The translations under genes and the position numbers were made by a program. This document shows positions 18,635 to 27,601 of a DNA stretch of 64,000 bases, piece by piece. The stretch is taken from positions 23,276-87,275 of the forward strand of contig JAAFJY010000036.1 in the NCBI GenBank assembly GCA_013299105.1, read 5' to 3'. The stretch is from Chitinophagales bacterium. Its GTDB lineage: Bacteria > Bacteroidota > Bacteroidia > Chitinophagales > Saprospiraceae. The notes beneath the pieces are model-generated. The model was not told the origin of the DNA. It searched no databases and saw only the letters and a list, made by a program, of their open reading frames with translations. How positions within the stretch are numbered: the first letter of the stretch is position 1; every line of letters begins with the position of its first letter.

Positions 18635-19708
18635 ATGATGAAGAAGTTTTTACCTTTTTTGTTGTACGCCAGCTTATTGATCGGAATAGTTTCCTGCATC
18701 ACTCCTTTCGAAGCAGAAGTGCCTGACGATGAGCGCAGCTTAACTGTACAGGCTTACCTCAGCAATATTGTGGGCGATACCAGGGTGGTTTTACAGCGGG
18801 CGGCCCCTTTTACAACCCAATCCTTGTTGGTGTCGGAAATAGGTGCTCAAGTCTGGGTCAGTGACCTAGAGGGCTCAAGGATTGAATTTTCAGAGGTGGA
18901 AAGGGGCCTTTACTTACCGCTTGATCCAGGTTTTGTGGCCTTGCAAAATGGGCAATACACCCTTAACATCAACACCAGAGATGGTAAAAGCTATCGGTCA
19001 ACTGCGGAACGATTACCCACACTTGTGCCCATCGAAAAAGTGTACCGAGAGCCAAGGTTTGAAGACCGGATAGTGGAGGGCCTTATCCAAACTTCCTGGG
19101 ATGTGCTTCTAGATGCCCAAGATCCAGTTGAGCTGGGCAATTATTACCGTTGGTCCTGGGTGCATTATCTCACCGTACCTTTTTGTCAAATCGTTTTTGG
19201 CCCTCCTTTTGGAGGTGGCCCTGACCGCCTGAATGGTTACCCTTGCTGTGATCAGCCCTGTTATGAAAAAGTTGTTTGTACGCAAAATTGCCTCAACTTG
19301 GGCCGGGATGCCCTCATCAACGGCAAAAAACTATCGCGCATCTTTATTCAAACCATTCCCCATTGCATCACCGAATATTATGTGGAGGTCCAGCAGCGTT
19401 CCATTTCGCAGGGTGCATATGATTATTGGAGTACGGTACAACAATTGAGCGCCAATACCGGGGGCATGTTTGATGTGGCACCAGCTGCGGTGCGAGGCAA
19501 TATTCGCAATTTGAGCGACCCACAGGATAAAGTATACGGGTATTTTGAGGTATCCAATGTGGCAGAAGTAGGTCTATTTTTAGACCGCACTCCTCAGGGG
19601 GCTGCATTGTTGTTTTGTGGACCCACGGTGACGCCTTTTCCACTGGGCTGCTTTCCCTGCCAGGGTTTGAATCGCAGTACGGTCAAGCCTCGGTACTGGA
19701 CCAAGTGA
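18635..19708 (+). CDS. DUF4249 lipoprotein, copy 3 of 4
   Basis: A 357-residue lipoprotein starting at the ATGATG at 18635, with signal peptide MMKKFLPFLLYASLLIGI and lipobox IVSC. The sequence ITPFEAEVPDDERSLTVQA and the core NYYRWSWVHYLT, CCDQPCYEKVVCTQNC, EVQQRSISQGAYDYWSTV and the end CFPCQGLNRSTVKPRYWTK are close to copy 4, with which it shares a glycine-rich FGPPFGGGPDRLNG loop. Copies 3 and 4 are clearly the most recent duplicates. A 108-base gap separates it from copy 2, longer than the gap between copies 1 and 2. Confidence 0.9.
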   Translation: MMKKFLPFLLYASLLIGIVSCITPFEAEVPDDERSLTVQAYLSNIVGDTRVVLQRAAPFTTQSLLVSEIGAQVWVSDLEGSRIEFSEVERGLYLPLDPGFVALQNGQYTLNINTRDGKSYRSTAERLPTLVPIEKVYREPRFEDRIVEGLIQTSWDVLLDAQDPVELGNYYRWSWVHYLTVPFCQIVFGPPFGGGPDRLNGYPCCDQPCYEKVVCTQNCLNLGRDALINGKKLSRIFIQTIPHCITEYYVEVQQRSISQGAYDYWSTVQQLSANTGGMFDVAPAAVRGNIRNLSDPQDKVYGYFEVSNVAEVGLFLDRTPQGAALLFCGPTVTPFPLGCFPCQGLNRSTVKPRYWTK

Positions 19709-19767
19709 TTCTGTTGTCATTGGCCGTGTTGCCAAAGTTTTTAAAACGCTATTACAAATCTTAATCA

Positions 19768-20877
19768 ATGTTCAGATCTAAATATTTTTGTGTGTCCAAT
19801 GTGCCAAGAAGAATTCTAATTCCACTTGTGCTTGGTGTAGTCTTATTGGTCAGTATTCATGCTTGCGTCACTCCCTTTGAAGCAGAAGTACCTTTTGCTG
19901 AAAACAGCTTGAGTGTACAAGCTTATCTGAGTAATATATCGGGTGATAGTAAGGTGATTTTACAACGAATCGCCCCATACACGGTCGATGCGCTTTTGAT
20001 TGGGGAGGCAAAAGCCCAGGTTTGGGTCAGTGATCTAACAGGGAAAAGAATCAATTTTTTGGAAAAAGAACGTGGTGTTTATTTCCCCATTGACCCCGAT
20101 TTCATAGCAAAATCAGATGAACAATACACTTTGAGTTTCAGTACCAGTGATGGTCAAAACTATCGGTCATCTACTGAAAATATGCCAGTCTCCATCCCCA
20201 TCAGCAAAGTTTATTACGAACCCAGGTACGAAAACAGAATAGTGGAAGGGCGAATTCAGACTGCTTGGGATGTTTTATTGGACACTCAAGACCCTGTGGA
20301 GCTAGGAAATTATTACCGTTGGGATTGGGTGCATTATGAAACTACTCCCTTCTGCGACACCTATTTTGGGCGAGGTTTCGGAGGCGGCCCAGATCAACTT
20401 AATGGTATATCTTGTTGCCAGCAGCCTTGTTACGAAAAACAGGCCTGCACTCAAAATTGTGTAAACATTGGTAACGATGTGTTGTTCAACGGCAAAAAAC
20501 TGTCGCGTATCCCTATCCAAACCATTCCACATTGTGTCATTGAATATTATATCGAAGTCCAGCAGCGCTCTATCAATCAAGGCGCTTATGATTATTGGAA
20601 AGCCGTAGCACAATTGAGTGCCAATACGGGCGGGGTTTTTGATATAGCGCCAGCAGCCGTTCGAAGCAATATCCGCAATTTGAGTGAGCCCAATAAAAAG
20701 GTATATGGCTACTTTGAAGTATCAAATGTGGTTGAAGTAGGATTGTTTTTGAATCGAATTGCCCCAGGCCCAGCTTTGCTGAGTTGTAAACCATACCCAA
20801 TCCCTCAGCCCTTTGGCTGTGCACCTTGCCAGGGGGTGAATCGCAGCACGATCAAGCCCCGGTATTGGATCAAATGA
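19768..20877 (+). CDS. DUF4249 lipoprotein, copy 4 of 4
   Basis: A 369-residue lipoprotein with a longer N-terminal region (MFRSKYFCVSNVPRRILIP) before the hydrophobic segment and the lipobox SIHAC. It matches copy 3 through nearly all its length: VTPFEAEVP, LSVQAYLSNISGDSKVIL, FGRGFGGGPDQLNG, the cluster CCQQPCYEKQACTQNC, EVQQRSINQGAYDYWKAV and the end CAPCQGVNRSTIKPRYWIK. Its stop codon is one base from the stop of the convergent gene on the minus strand, so no terminator fits between them. Function unknown; surface partner of the receptor at 13916 by analogy. Confidence 0.9.
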   Translation: MFRSKYFCVSNVPRRILIPLVLGVVLLVSIHACVTPFEAEVPFAENSLSVQAYLSNISGDSKVILQRIAPYTVDALLIGEAKAQVWVSDLTGKRINFLEKERGVYFPIDPDFIAKSDEQYTLSFSTSDGQNYRSSTENMPVSIPISKVYYEPRYENRIVEGRIQTAWDVLLDTQDPVELGNYYRWDWVHYETTPFCDTYFGRGFGGGPDQLNGISCCQQPCYEKQACTQNCVNIGNDVLFNGKKLSRIPIQTIPHCVIEYYIEVQQRSINQGAYDYWKAVAQLSANTGGVFDIAPAAVRSNIRNLSEPNKKVYGYFEVSNVVEVGLFLNRIAPGPALLSCKPYPIPQPFGCAPCQGVNRSTIKPRYWIK

Positions 20878-20878
20878 C

Positions 20879-21604
20879 TTATTTTTCACTTCCTTGTAAA
20901 GCTTTTTGGTCCGCAGCCAATTTCTCTTTACGGGCAATCTTTTGGTCGTTGTTGCTTTCGTAAATGGTATAAGCTTCGTACTTGGTAGGGTCTTTTTCGG
21001 CCCAGAGGTCTTTGCCAATGTTGCAAAGCACGATCAGTTCGGCATACAATTTATTGCCCTGCTCAATGCGGCGTTCTACTGAGATGTCGCGGTCGGCTAC
21101 TTTGTCTTGTTGGATGTTCATGGCCGTTTCAAAGTCTTGGTGGGCATCCACCACTCTTTTGATCAAGGTTTCATTCACCCCCACTTCGGCCAAAAAGTCG
21201 ATTTGCTGACGGGCTACCCTGACTGCCCGTCGGCCACAAAACAGCAACTGTGGATCACTCATGTCGCCCATTTTGGCGGTGCCAAACTTGCGGTAGCGGC
21301 CCGTGCGGTCGCTGTATTTGAGGGCTACACGGGTCATTAGGCTGCGGATGGCAGTCTTCAGTTTTTCAGCTGCTTCGTCCTTTTTTTCGGTCATCAACAT
21401 TTGGTCACCCACCAGTTCGTCGTCGTCGGGCAGGCGATTGAATTGCTCACATTGCTGGCGAAAACCCTGCAAGCGGTGCAAATCATAACCATATTGTTCA
21501 AATAGTTTTTGATCCCGGTGTGCATCGCGGATGCGTTCCATACACAACACATACAAGTCGGCATCGGGAAAGTTGTATTGGCGTTGAGAAGATTGCTTCT
21601 TCAT
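20879..21604 (-). CDS. Unrecognised soluble helical protein
   Basis: A 241-residue protein that I do not recognise. The frame is open to 21631, but ATG 21604 (MKKQSSQRQYNFPDADLYV) is the better start because it directly precedes a lysine-rich beginning and a run of bases out of coding character follows. It has no signal peptide and no membrane segment. It is highly charged and probably mostly alpha-helical, with ADLYVLCMERIRDAHRDQ, LKTAIRSLMTRVALKYSDRT and EKLAADQKALQGSEK at the end. It stands alone on its strand, converging with the DUF4249 run. No function is proposed. Confidence 0.75.
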   Translation of the reverse strand: MKKQSSQRQYNFPDADLYVLCMERIRDAHRDQKLFEQYGYDLHRLQGFRQQCEQFNRLPDDDELVGDQMLMTEKKDEAAEKLKTAIRSLMTRVALKYSDRTGRYRKFGTAKMGDMSDPQLLFCGRRAVRVARQQIDFLAEVGVNETLIKRVVDAHQDFETAMNIQQDKVADRDISVERRIEQGNKLYAELIVLCNIGKDLWAEKDPTKYEAYTIYESNNDQKIARKEKLAADQKALQGSEK

Positions 21605-21839
21605 AGTTGCTTGTTTATCTGGTAGGTACAAATTTAAAGGGTAATATTGAAAAAAGCAAATGTTTTGGTCAAAAAATAATAAAACTTATGTTAGGATTGA
21701 TTTTACTCAGACTTAATTTTCTCTATTTTAAAAATGTAACTAAAAAAGTGAAAAACATGAACTAGTAGACTAAGAACAAAACAACTGTCAATATTTTTGG
21801 TGAAATCCTACCAATTCAGAACTTCAGCATCCATGCCCC

Positions 21840-21953
21840 GACCGCGTAGCGGGCCAATTCTCTAATTCTTTCAAATTCTGGTTTTGTCAAAATCACACAA
21901 GAAATTCTGTAATGCTGTAATCCTGAAAATTCTGGTTTAGACAAACAAATGCC
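21840..21953 (+). repeat. AATTCT-rich dispersed repeat, copy 1
   Basis: Begins with GACCGCGTAGCGGGCC, a small palindrome CCGC-GTA-GCGG, and continues with several AATTCT units. The same order of sequence recurs at 47944-48047 with scattered differences; the palindrome is kept there as CCGC-GAA-GCGG. The rest of the 454-base gap (21605-22058) is AT-rich without a gene, apart from the terminator at 21995. Confidence 0.8.
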
Positions 21954-21994
21954 TTGTTCGACTCTTGAGATTACGTTTCTCTGAAATTTTCAGT

Positions 21995-22025
21995 AAAAAA
22001 AGGGTAGGAGAATGGCCTCCTACCC
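21995..22025 (-). terminator. Intrinsic terminator of the DUF6089 gene
   Basis: A perfect 9-bp stem GGGTAGGAG/CTCCTACCC with a 6-base loop, followed on the minus strand by a run of seven T. It lies about 35 bases past the stop of the leftward DUF6089 gene. Confidence 0.85.
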
Positions 22026-22058
22026 AATAATTTTTCAGGCATATGGTATTTTACCAGC

Positions 22059-22712
22059 TTAATCCTGCGCAAAAATTAAGTAATTGACATGCAATCCTGC
22101 CAAAGCGTACCAATCCATGCGTACAACGGGGGTGGCAGTCATCAGCCCATCAAGGTAATCGTGCATAGCCGGACGAAAACCCAATTCGGCGTCAAACAAA
22201 ATGCGTTTGCCAAATTCTCGGCGATAACCCATTCCAAAACTCATGATCAAATTGTGGTGAGATTGGGGCACTTTGTTTTTCTCCAAGTGCACCCCCACTT
22301 TGGAACGGCTGCTCAAAAAGCCCATGCCGCCAAAAAAGTAAGGCTCTTTAACATTGCGTTCCAGGTAAGTGAAGCTGCGGCGCGGCCCTGCAAAAGGATG
22401 CCACTCCAGTTGGGTGCTCAATTCAGTAAACTGGGTGTTGAAACTAAAATTGCGCGTTTGATTGCGGGTGTATTGATCCGAACCCGAAAGACTTCCTTGG
22501 ATCAACTGCGCTCGAAACGAAACTTTGGGTGAAGAGAAATAACGTAAATTCAAACCAAAAGCTGGTTTGGTTTGGCTTAAAACGGGCAAATCGGGTGCCA
22601 AATCGCCTAAATAATGGGTGCTGGAGAGAAACAAGCCTGCATCGAGGCTTTTTTGGGCAAAAATGGTGCTGAAGCTTGCCAAAACGCAAGCAATGATCAA
22701 TGAACGTTGCAT
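22059..22712 (-). CDS. DUF6089-type outer-membrane beta-barrel protein
   Basis: A 217-residue exported protein. ATG 22712 gives the signal peptide MQRSLIIACVLASFSTIFAQ; the upstream ATG at 22736 would add eight residues without benefit. The mature part matches the DUF6089 pattern: DAGLFLSSTHYLGDLAPDLP, KPAFGLNLRYF, NTQFTELSTQLEWHPF, PYFFGGMGFL and FDAELGFRPAMHDYLDGL. It is probably a small outer-membrane beta-barrel. The cellular role of the family is not known to me. A TAnnTTTG element lies about 90 bases upstream and a strong terminator just downstream, so it looks like a single-gene unit. Confidence 0.85.
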   Translation of the reverse strand: MQRSLIIACVLASFSTIFAQKSLDAGLFLSSTHYLGDLAPDLPVLSQTKPAFGLNLRYFSSPKVSFRAQLIQGSLSGSDQYTRNQTRNFSFNTQFTELSTQLEWHPFAGPRRSFTYLERNVKEPYFFGGMGFLSSRSKVGVHLEKNKVPQSHHNLIMSFGMGYRREFGKRILFDAELGFRPAMHDYLDGLMTATPVVRMDWYALAGLHVNYLIFAQD

Positions 22713-22799
22713 GAAATGTGGTTTAGTTGTAAACAATAGTCACAACTCGACATGCAAGATCGAACTGAAATCAGTGGAGATGAAATTAGGTGTATAATG

Positions 22800-22820
22800 C
22801 AAATATACAAAGTAATTTTG
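22800..22820. promoter_or_regulatory. Divergent -7 elements for the DUF6089 and aldolase-type genes
   Basis: TATATTTG on the minus strand (22807-22800) and TAATTTTG on the plus strand (22813-22820) both match TAnnTTTG and lie six bases apart, facing opposite ways between two divergent genes. No convincing -33 partner was seen for either, so the exact use is uncertain. Confidence 0.35.
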
Positions 22821-22910
22821 AACCATGTATACTTTGATCGAAATTTTTTTCAACTACCGCCTTATCTTGCACCCGATCATCAACAGCTTCAAGCCTTAAC
22901 CTAAGTAAAC

Positions 22911-24026
22911 ATGAGCTCAAACAATTGGTACCAACTGAGCAATGAAAACCAGGTAGATTCGCCTTCCTTGCTGGTTTATCCTGAGCGCATTGCCCAAAAC
23001 ATCCAGCACATGTTGGATTTAGCTGGTTCAGCATCCCGTTTGATGCCGCACGTGAAGACCTACAAAATGCAGGAGGTGATCGAAATGATGCTACAAGCGG
23101 GCATCCGCCAGTTCAAAGCAGCCACAATTGCCGAAGCAGAGCTTTGTGGCATGGCTGGGGTAGACCAGGTTTTGGTGGCCCACCAGTTGGTTGGGCCTAA
23201 GCTTGAGCGCTTGATAAAGTTGATCCATGCTTATCCGACCACTCGTTTTTGCTCGCTCATCGACAATCTCGATTCGGCCCAGTGGCACCAGGATTGGTAT
23301 GCGCATTACGGCTTGGTAGGCCAGGTTTGGATCGACGTCAACAACGCAATGGACCGTTCCGGGCATCCGATGGATGGCGAATTGCTTGGATTTTACCAGG
23401 CGGCGAGTAAAATGCCCAACCTCAAAGTCCGGGGCCTACATGTGTACGATGGTGGGTTTCGCCAAACCGATTTTGAAGCCCGTAAAAAAGCCAGCGACGC
23501 CGCTTTCGAGGGTGTTTTTGCCTTAATTGATCAAATCGAAAAAGCAGGTTTGCCCAAGCCCGAAGTGGTGGCTGGTGGTTCGCCTGCCTTCACAGTACAC
23601 CGTTTGCGCAAAGGCATCATTTGCAGTCCGGGCACTTGCCTGATTTGGGATTATGGCTATGGCGACGGCCTACCAGATCAGCCTTTTGTATGGGCGGGCT
23701 TGGTGCTGACCCGCATCATTTCCAAACCCAAAACGGGCTATATTACCCTGGATTTGGGCCACAAAGCCATCGCTTCCGAAAACCCAATCGACAAAAGGGT
23801 GCGTTTTTTGGACCGTAGTGACTACAAATTCATTTCTCAAAGCGAGGAGCACCTGGTTTTGGAGGTCAGCGATTGGGAGAAACATAAAGTTGGTGAAATT
23901 TGGTATGGAGTGCCCTATCATATTTGTCCTACCATCAATTTGTATGAAGAAGCGGTGCTGGTGGAGAACAAGCGTGCCTTGGGAAACTGGCAGGTAATTG
24001 CCAGGAAGCGGAAGATCAGTATATAA
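22911..24026 (+). CDS. D-threonine-aldolase-like PLP enzyme (alanine racemase N-terminal fold)
   Basis: A 371-residue member of the fold-type III PLP family that includes D-threonine aldolase and D-serine dehydratase. The PLP-lysine motif is seen as LMPHVKTYKMQEV near residue 48. Other family marks are RGLHVYDGG, VVAGGSPAF, EVSDWEKHKVGE and the late metal-site region YHICPTINLYEE. The expected reaction is cleavage of D-3-hydroxy amino acids to glycine and an aldehyde, but members also act on other D-amino acids, so the substrate is not fixed. Cytoplasmic. The next gene starts six bases after its stop, so the two share a transcript. Confidence 0.88.
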   Translation: MSSNNWYQLSNENQVDSPSLLVYPERIAQNIQHMLDLAGSASRLMPHVKTYKMQEVIEMMLQAGIRQFKAATIAEAELCGMAGVDQVLVAHQLVGPKLERLIKLIHAYPTTRFCSLIDNLDSAQWHQDWYAHYGLVGQVWIDVNNAMDRSGHPMDGELLGFYQAASKMPNLKVRGLHVYDGGFRQTDFEARKKASDAAFEGVFALIDQIEKAGLPKPEVVAGGSPAFTVHRLRKGIICSPGTCLIWDYGYGDGLPDQPFVWAGLVLTRIISKPKTGYITLDLGHKAIASENPIDKRVRFLDRSDYKFISQSEEHLVLEVSDWEKHKVGEIWYGVPYHICPTINLYEEAVLVENKRALGNWQVIARKRKISI

Positions 24027-24032
24027 ATAGGT

Positions 24033-24968
24033 ATGGAAGAATTCATCAATCGCCTAAACAAGGTCAATCGCCATGTCAGCAAGTGGGCCCGCAAGCAAGG
24101 CATCACTTGCTACCGTATTTACGATGACGACCTGACCAACTTCCCCTTTGTCATCGACCGTTACGAGCACGCCTTGCACGTGGCCGAATACCAGCGCAAG
24201 CACAACCTGAGTGAAGAAGAACACGAACTCAAAATCCAGCAATGCCTGGCTGTGATGGCCGAAGTGTTGGAAGTACAGCCCCAGGACGTTCACCTCAAAG
24301 AACGCCGCCGACAGAAGGGCTTGAGCCAATACGAAAAAGTAGATGCCAGCCAAAACCGCTTTTTGGTGCAAGAAAATGACTTGAGTTTCCTCGTCAATTT
24401 GAGCGATTACCTGGATACTGGTTTGTTTCTCGACCACCGCAATACCCGTCAATTGGTACGCGATCAAGCCCAGAACAAGCGATTTTTGAATCTTTTTGCC
24501 TACACAGGTTCTTTTACGGTGTATGCCATTGCAGGCGGGGCCAGCGAAACGGTCACCGTGGACCTTTCCAATACTTATTTGGACTGGGCAAAATCCAACT
24601 TGGCCGCCAATGGCTGGGCCAAAGACATCGACAAAAAACACCATTTCATCAGAGCAGATGTGAAGGATTTCCTTTTTGGCCCCAATCCAGGTCTTTTTGA
24701 CTTGGTGGTGGTCGATCCGCCTACTTTTTCGAATAGTAAAATGATGGATGACATTTTTGATGTACAGCGCGACCACGTGGGCTTGTTGAACCAAGTATTG
24801 CGCCTCACTGCGCCTGATGGCATCATTTACTTTTCAACCAACCAACGCAGTTTTAAATTGCAAACGGAAGAAATCCGCGCTTCCAAAATCCAGAACATCA
24901 GCAATATAAGCGTGCCGCAGGATTTTCGGGACAAGAAAATTCACCAATGTTTTCGGATTTTTAAGTAA
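24033..24968 (+). CDS. Class I SAM-dependent methyltransferase, RlmK/RlmL C-terminal type
   Basis: A 311-residue protein that matches the free-standing C-terminal half of RlmKL, the part that methylates a guanine of 23S rRNA. It begins MEEFINRLNKVNRHVSKWAR and carries YRIYDDDLTNFPF, LKERRRQKGLSQYEK, DYLDTGLFLDHRNTR, the SAM site NLFAYTGSFTVYAIAGGA, the acidic strand end TVDLSNTYLDWAKSN and the catalytic-type motif VVVDPPTFSNSK. In other phyla this domain is fused to an N-terminal THUMP-methyltransferase half, which is missing here and not adjacent. Nucleotide target by family; exact site not proved. Confidence 0.88.
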   Translation: MEEFINRLNKVNRHVSKWARKQGITCYRIYDDDLTNFPFVIDRYEHALHVAEYQRKHNLSEEEHELKIQQCLAVMAEVLEVQPQDVHLKERRRQKGLSQYEKVDASQNRFLVQENDLSFLVNLSDYLDTGLFLDHRNTRQLVRDQAQNKRFLNLFAYTGSFTVYAIAGGASETVTVDLSNTYLDWAKSNLAANGWAKDIDKKHHFIRADVKDFLFGPNPGLFDLVVVDPPTFSNSKMMDDIFDVQRDHVGLLNQVLRLTAPDGIIYFSTNQRSFKLQTEEIRASKIQNISNISVPQDFRDKKIHQCFRIFK

Positions 24969-24996
24969 CATTGGGGCGTAAAATTCAAGGAAAATC

Positions 24997-25941
24997 ATGG
25001 TAGATTTACTTAGACCAGAGAAGATAAAACCTTTGCAGCATCCTATTTTGGAAGCTCTCTTCGAATATGGCCCATCGCTGCCAGACCAAATCTTGGGAAA
25101 GCTACTCGACTTGCCGAGAGAATCGGCGATAGAAGACCTTGTAACAGTTATTCAATTCAGCGTTCGAAAGTTCGATAAAAATGGTAAAGAATGGGGATAT
25201 GATTTTTCAGTGATCCATGCCTTACTCTTATTATCATATTTTAGGGCAGAAGAAAAATTGCCTTTTCTGTCAGCGCTTTTTCATGAAGGTGATGACTGGA
25301 TAGAGCATTTGATTTACGATTTTCTTACAGAAGATATGCCGCTAGTATTTTATTGTTGTGGCCAAAATCAAGTCCCAGCTTTAACGGCATATATCAAAGA
25401 TTTCAGTGCTAAAAACGTATATTCTAAAAGTGCGGTCCTCGATGCTATGATATTGACAGCCCGAAAAAATCCGGATAGGAAATCAGAAATCCAAGAAGCA
25501 ATCCATGATTTATTCGATTTTGTATTGTCACAGGATGACGAAAATTTGATCGAAACTGATGATTTTATCTTTGTTTGTACTGATTTGACTGGCGTAGTCC
25601 AAGGATTCGGAGATCAGCGCTTTTTAGAAAAAGTAAAAATGCTGTATGACAAGGGCTGGATAGATCCATCCATGTATGGTACTTGGGAAGATTATGGAAA
25701 AAACTTCAATAAAATCCACTATATCAAGTCCTATGATGACATTTATGATTGGTATCAGGGGACAGGGAAATCATGGGCTCAATCAATTGAAAAGAGTGAA
25801 CTTGCGGCTGCTTCAAAGTCTAATGGTAACAATTCTGCCTCAAGCCACAGCCCCATCAAAGCCGAGCCCAAAGTAGGCCGCAACGCCCCTTGTCCCTGCG
25901 GAAGCGGCAAAAAATACAAAAAATGCCACGGAAAGGCTTGA
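24997..25941 (+). CDS. DUF1186-like protein with C-terminal SEC-C zinc motif
   Basis: A 314-residue protein. The first 260 residues are helix-rich and resemble DUF1186 proteins (for example [33 protein letters not shown]). After a serine/asparagine-rich linker comes a perfect SEC-C motif, [19 protein letters not shown], which binds zinc in SecA and many unrelated proteins. No enzymatic function is known. It follows the methyltransferase by 28 bases. Codon use in the first 800 bases is more AT-rich than in the neighbours, while the linker and SEC-C part look like the host, which may mean a transferred domain joined to a resident tail; this is inference from reading, not a computed value. Confidence 0.82.
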   Translation: MVDLLRPEKIKPLQHPILEALFEYGPSLPDQILGKLLDLPRESAIEDLVTVIQFSVRKFDKNGKEWGYDFSVIHALLLLSYFRAEEKLPFLSALFHEGDDWIEHLIYDFLTEDMPLVFYCCGQNQVPALTAYIKDFSAKNVYSKSAVLDAMILTARKNPDRKSEIQEAIHDLFDFVLSQDDENLIETDDFIFVCTDLTGVVQGFGDQRFLEKVKMLYDKGWIDPSMYGTWEDYGKNFNKIHYIKSYDDIYDWYQGTGKSWAQSIEKSELAAASKSNGNNSASSHSPIKAEPKVGRNAPCPCGSGKKYKKCHGKA

Positions 25942-26010
25942 TTTGAGAGGGAAGAGTGCTATACTCAACCACTTTAGGTTATTGGCATTTCAGACTACCT
26001 TTCTAATGTC

Positions 26011-26118
26011 ATGGCCCATGCAGCGCGTGAGCGGTGGCATGGTAGTATGACTAAAGCGAATGCTGAGAAAAAGAGGTTGTTTCTCAAGAGTTTACTCCAA
26101 AGAACAAGCGAGAACTAA
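26011..26118 (+). pseudogene. Possible short gene remnant
   Basis: A 35-codon open frame (MAHAARERWHGSMTKANAEK and on to the stop at 26118), open upstream to about 25967. The composition looks like real protein, but there is no clear start signal and no family is recognised. It may be the decayed end of a lost gene, or chance. The rest of the 369-base gap (25942-26310) holds the repeat at 26171 and a 7-bp inverted repeat ACTACTG/CAGTAGT (26271-26297) that might end the ROK gene. Confidence 0.2.
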
Positions 26119-26170
26119 TCAATTTTAAATTTGAAAAAATCTCAAACCGTGCAAACGAGAACCTAAAACA

Positions 26171-26235
26171 TGTCAAATTTCCCCAGCAAGCCCCTAAATC
26201 ATATTTCGTAAGTCGTATGTCGTCTATCGTATGTC
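26171..26235 (-). repeat. GGGCTCGCT/TATCGTC composite repeat, copy 1
   Basis: CCCCAGCAAGCCCCTAAATC followed by CGTAAGTCGTATGTCGTC-type units. It is the same kind of element, in the same orientation, as 32969-33056, and inverted relative to 31757-31849. It lies downstream of the ROK gene. Confidence 0.7.
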
Positions 26236-26310
26236 AAAAAAATATGCCCAACAAGCCAGAGCTCATTTTGACTACTGATTTGCACAAAACCAGTAGTGGA
26301 CGAGCATAAA

Positions 26311-27489
26311 TTACCCCTCCTCCGGCTGAAACACCTGCTCAAAAACCACCGCAAAAGCCCCCAGCATTTCGGCCCGGTCGCCCAGTTCTGATACTTTGAT
26401 CTCACAATCGGTGGCCAATTGCGGCAGGCTGTGCAAGCTGATGCCCTTGTCAATGGCCGAACGCACGATGTCGCCCACAGTACTGAAGCCACCTCCTACT
26501 ACGATCAGTTCTGGGTTGAAAATGTCGATCAAAACGGCCAGGGAGCGTCCCAATTGTTCGCCCATCGCGGCCATGATTTCGCGCAGTTCTTGATCGCCTT
26601 TTTCGGCCAGGTGAATGATCTGGCGGTAATGCAGGCGCTCGCCACGCAAAGCTTGGTAAGCATTTTCCAGGGCCTGACCGGAAACCACAGTTTCCAGGCA
26701 GCCTTTTTTGCCACAAACGCAACGCTTGTCATTGTTGGCAGCAAAAATATGCCCCAATTCACCCGCAAATCCCGAATGCCCCTGGTGCAATTGGTTGTTG
26801 GAAAAAATACCCGCTCCGAGCCCTCGACCAATGTTGAGGTAGATCACATCTTTCTTGCCTTGGGCCAGGCCAAAAGCTTTTTCACCCCTGGCCATGAGGT
26901 GGGTATCGTTGTGCAGGAAAACCGGGATTTTCCATTCGTCATAGAGCATTTTTGACAAAGGTTCTGCAAAATTCAAATAGGAATAACTGATGCCCTGTTT
27001 GGGGTCAACCCGTCCCGTGATGCCGATGCAAATACCCAGAATTTTTTCTCTTGGCAGTTGTTTTTCCCGGATGATTTGGCTTACTTTTTGGGTCAAAAAG
27101 GCAAAGGATTCCGTTTTGTCGGCAATGTTGAAATCATCGTTTTCGTACTCAAAAACGACTTCGTGCAACAAGTTGACGATGGTCAGTCGAAAAGAGCGCA
27201 ACAGCAACTCAACGCCAATCACGTAGCCCTGGTTGGGATTGAGTGCATACATATTTGGTCGCCTGCCGCCAGAAGAATCGCGTTTTCCGCTGTCAACCAG
27301 GATGTTTTGTGCCAACATTTCTTCGACTAATTTTGCACCAGTAGGCACACTCAAGCGGGTATGTGTACACAATTCAGGAATAGATTTGGCCCCCTCATTG
27401 AGCAAGAACCGAATCATGGCCCTTTTAATCTTTTTTTGCTTGACGTGGGTTGCGCTGTCATCTGGGTTTTCGAAGAAAGTCCAAATCAT
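26311..27489 (-). CDS. ROK-family transcriptional regulator
   Basis: A 392-residue protein with an N-terminal winged-helix region (about 20-85: MIRFLLNEGAKSIPELC, LSVPTGAKLVEEMLAQ) and a ROK sugar-kinase-like domain. The ROK zinc motif CVCGKKGCLE is present after GHIFAANNDKR, as are the nucleotide-binding-like ICIGITGRVDPKQG and LNIGRGLGAGIF and the loop IVVGGGFSTVGDI. Proteins with both parts (NagC, Mlc, XylR) repress sugar genes and respond to a sugar or sugar phosphate. It is divergent from a sodium:solute symporter, DUF4434 and epimerase run, which it probably controls. Palindromes in the intergenic gap are candidate sites. Confidence 0.92.
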   Translation of the reverse strand: MIWTFFENPDDSATHVKQKKIKRAMIRFLLNEGAKSIPELCTHTRLSVPTGAKLVEEMLAQNILVDSGKRDSSGGRRPNMYALNPNQGYVIGVELLLRSFRLTIVNLLHEVVFEYENDDFNIADKTESFAFLTQKVSQIIREKQLPREKILGICIGITGRVDPKQGISYSYLNFAEPLSKMLYDEWKIPVFLHNDTHLMARGEKAFGLAQGKKDVIYLNIGRGLGAGIFSNNQLHQGHSGFAGELGHIFAANNDKRCVCGKKGCLETVVSGQALENAYQALRGERLHYRQIIHLAEKGDQELREIMAAMGEQLGRSLAVLIDIFNPELIVVGGGFSTVGDIVRSAIDKGISLHSLPQLATDCEIKVSELGDRAEMLGAFAVVFEQVFQPEEG

Positions 27490-27530
27490 GTTTTTCGTTT
27501 GTTGGTAATTTGCAGGCTAGATGTTTACAA

Positions 27531-27601
27531 GTTTATAAACAATTCGCAAATTATATTCTATTTTTTGTGCGATCGCCGTCTTTTACATGGCAAAGTAAAA
27601 G
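27531..27601. promoter_or_regulatory. Candidate operator palindromes for the ROK regulator
   Basis: The 209-base divergent gap contains a perfect 10-base palindrome GTTTATAAAC (27531-27540) and an exact inverted repeat CTTTTAC-N8-GTAAAAG (27580-27601). A further ACTTTTAC half site lies near 27628-27635. AT-rich palindromes are typical for ROK regulators. Binding is inferred. Confidence 0.4.
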
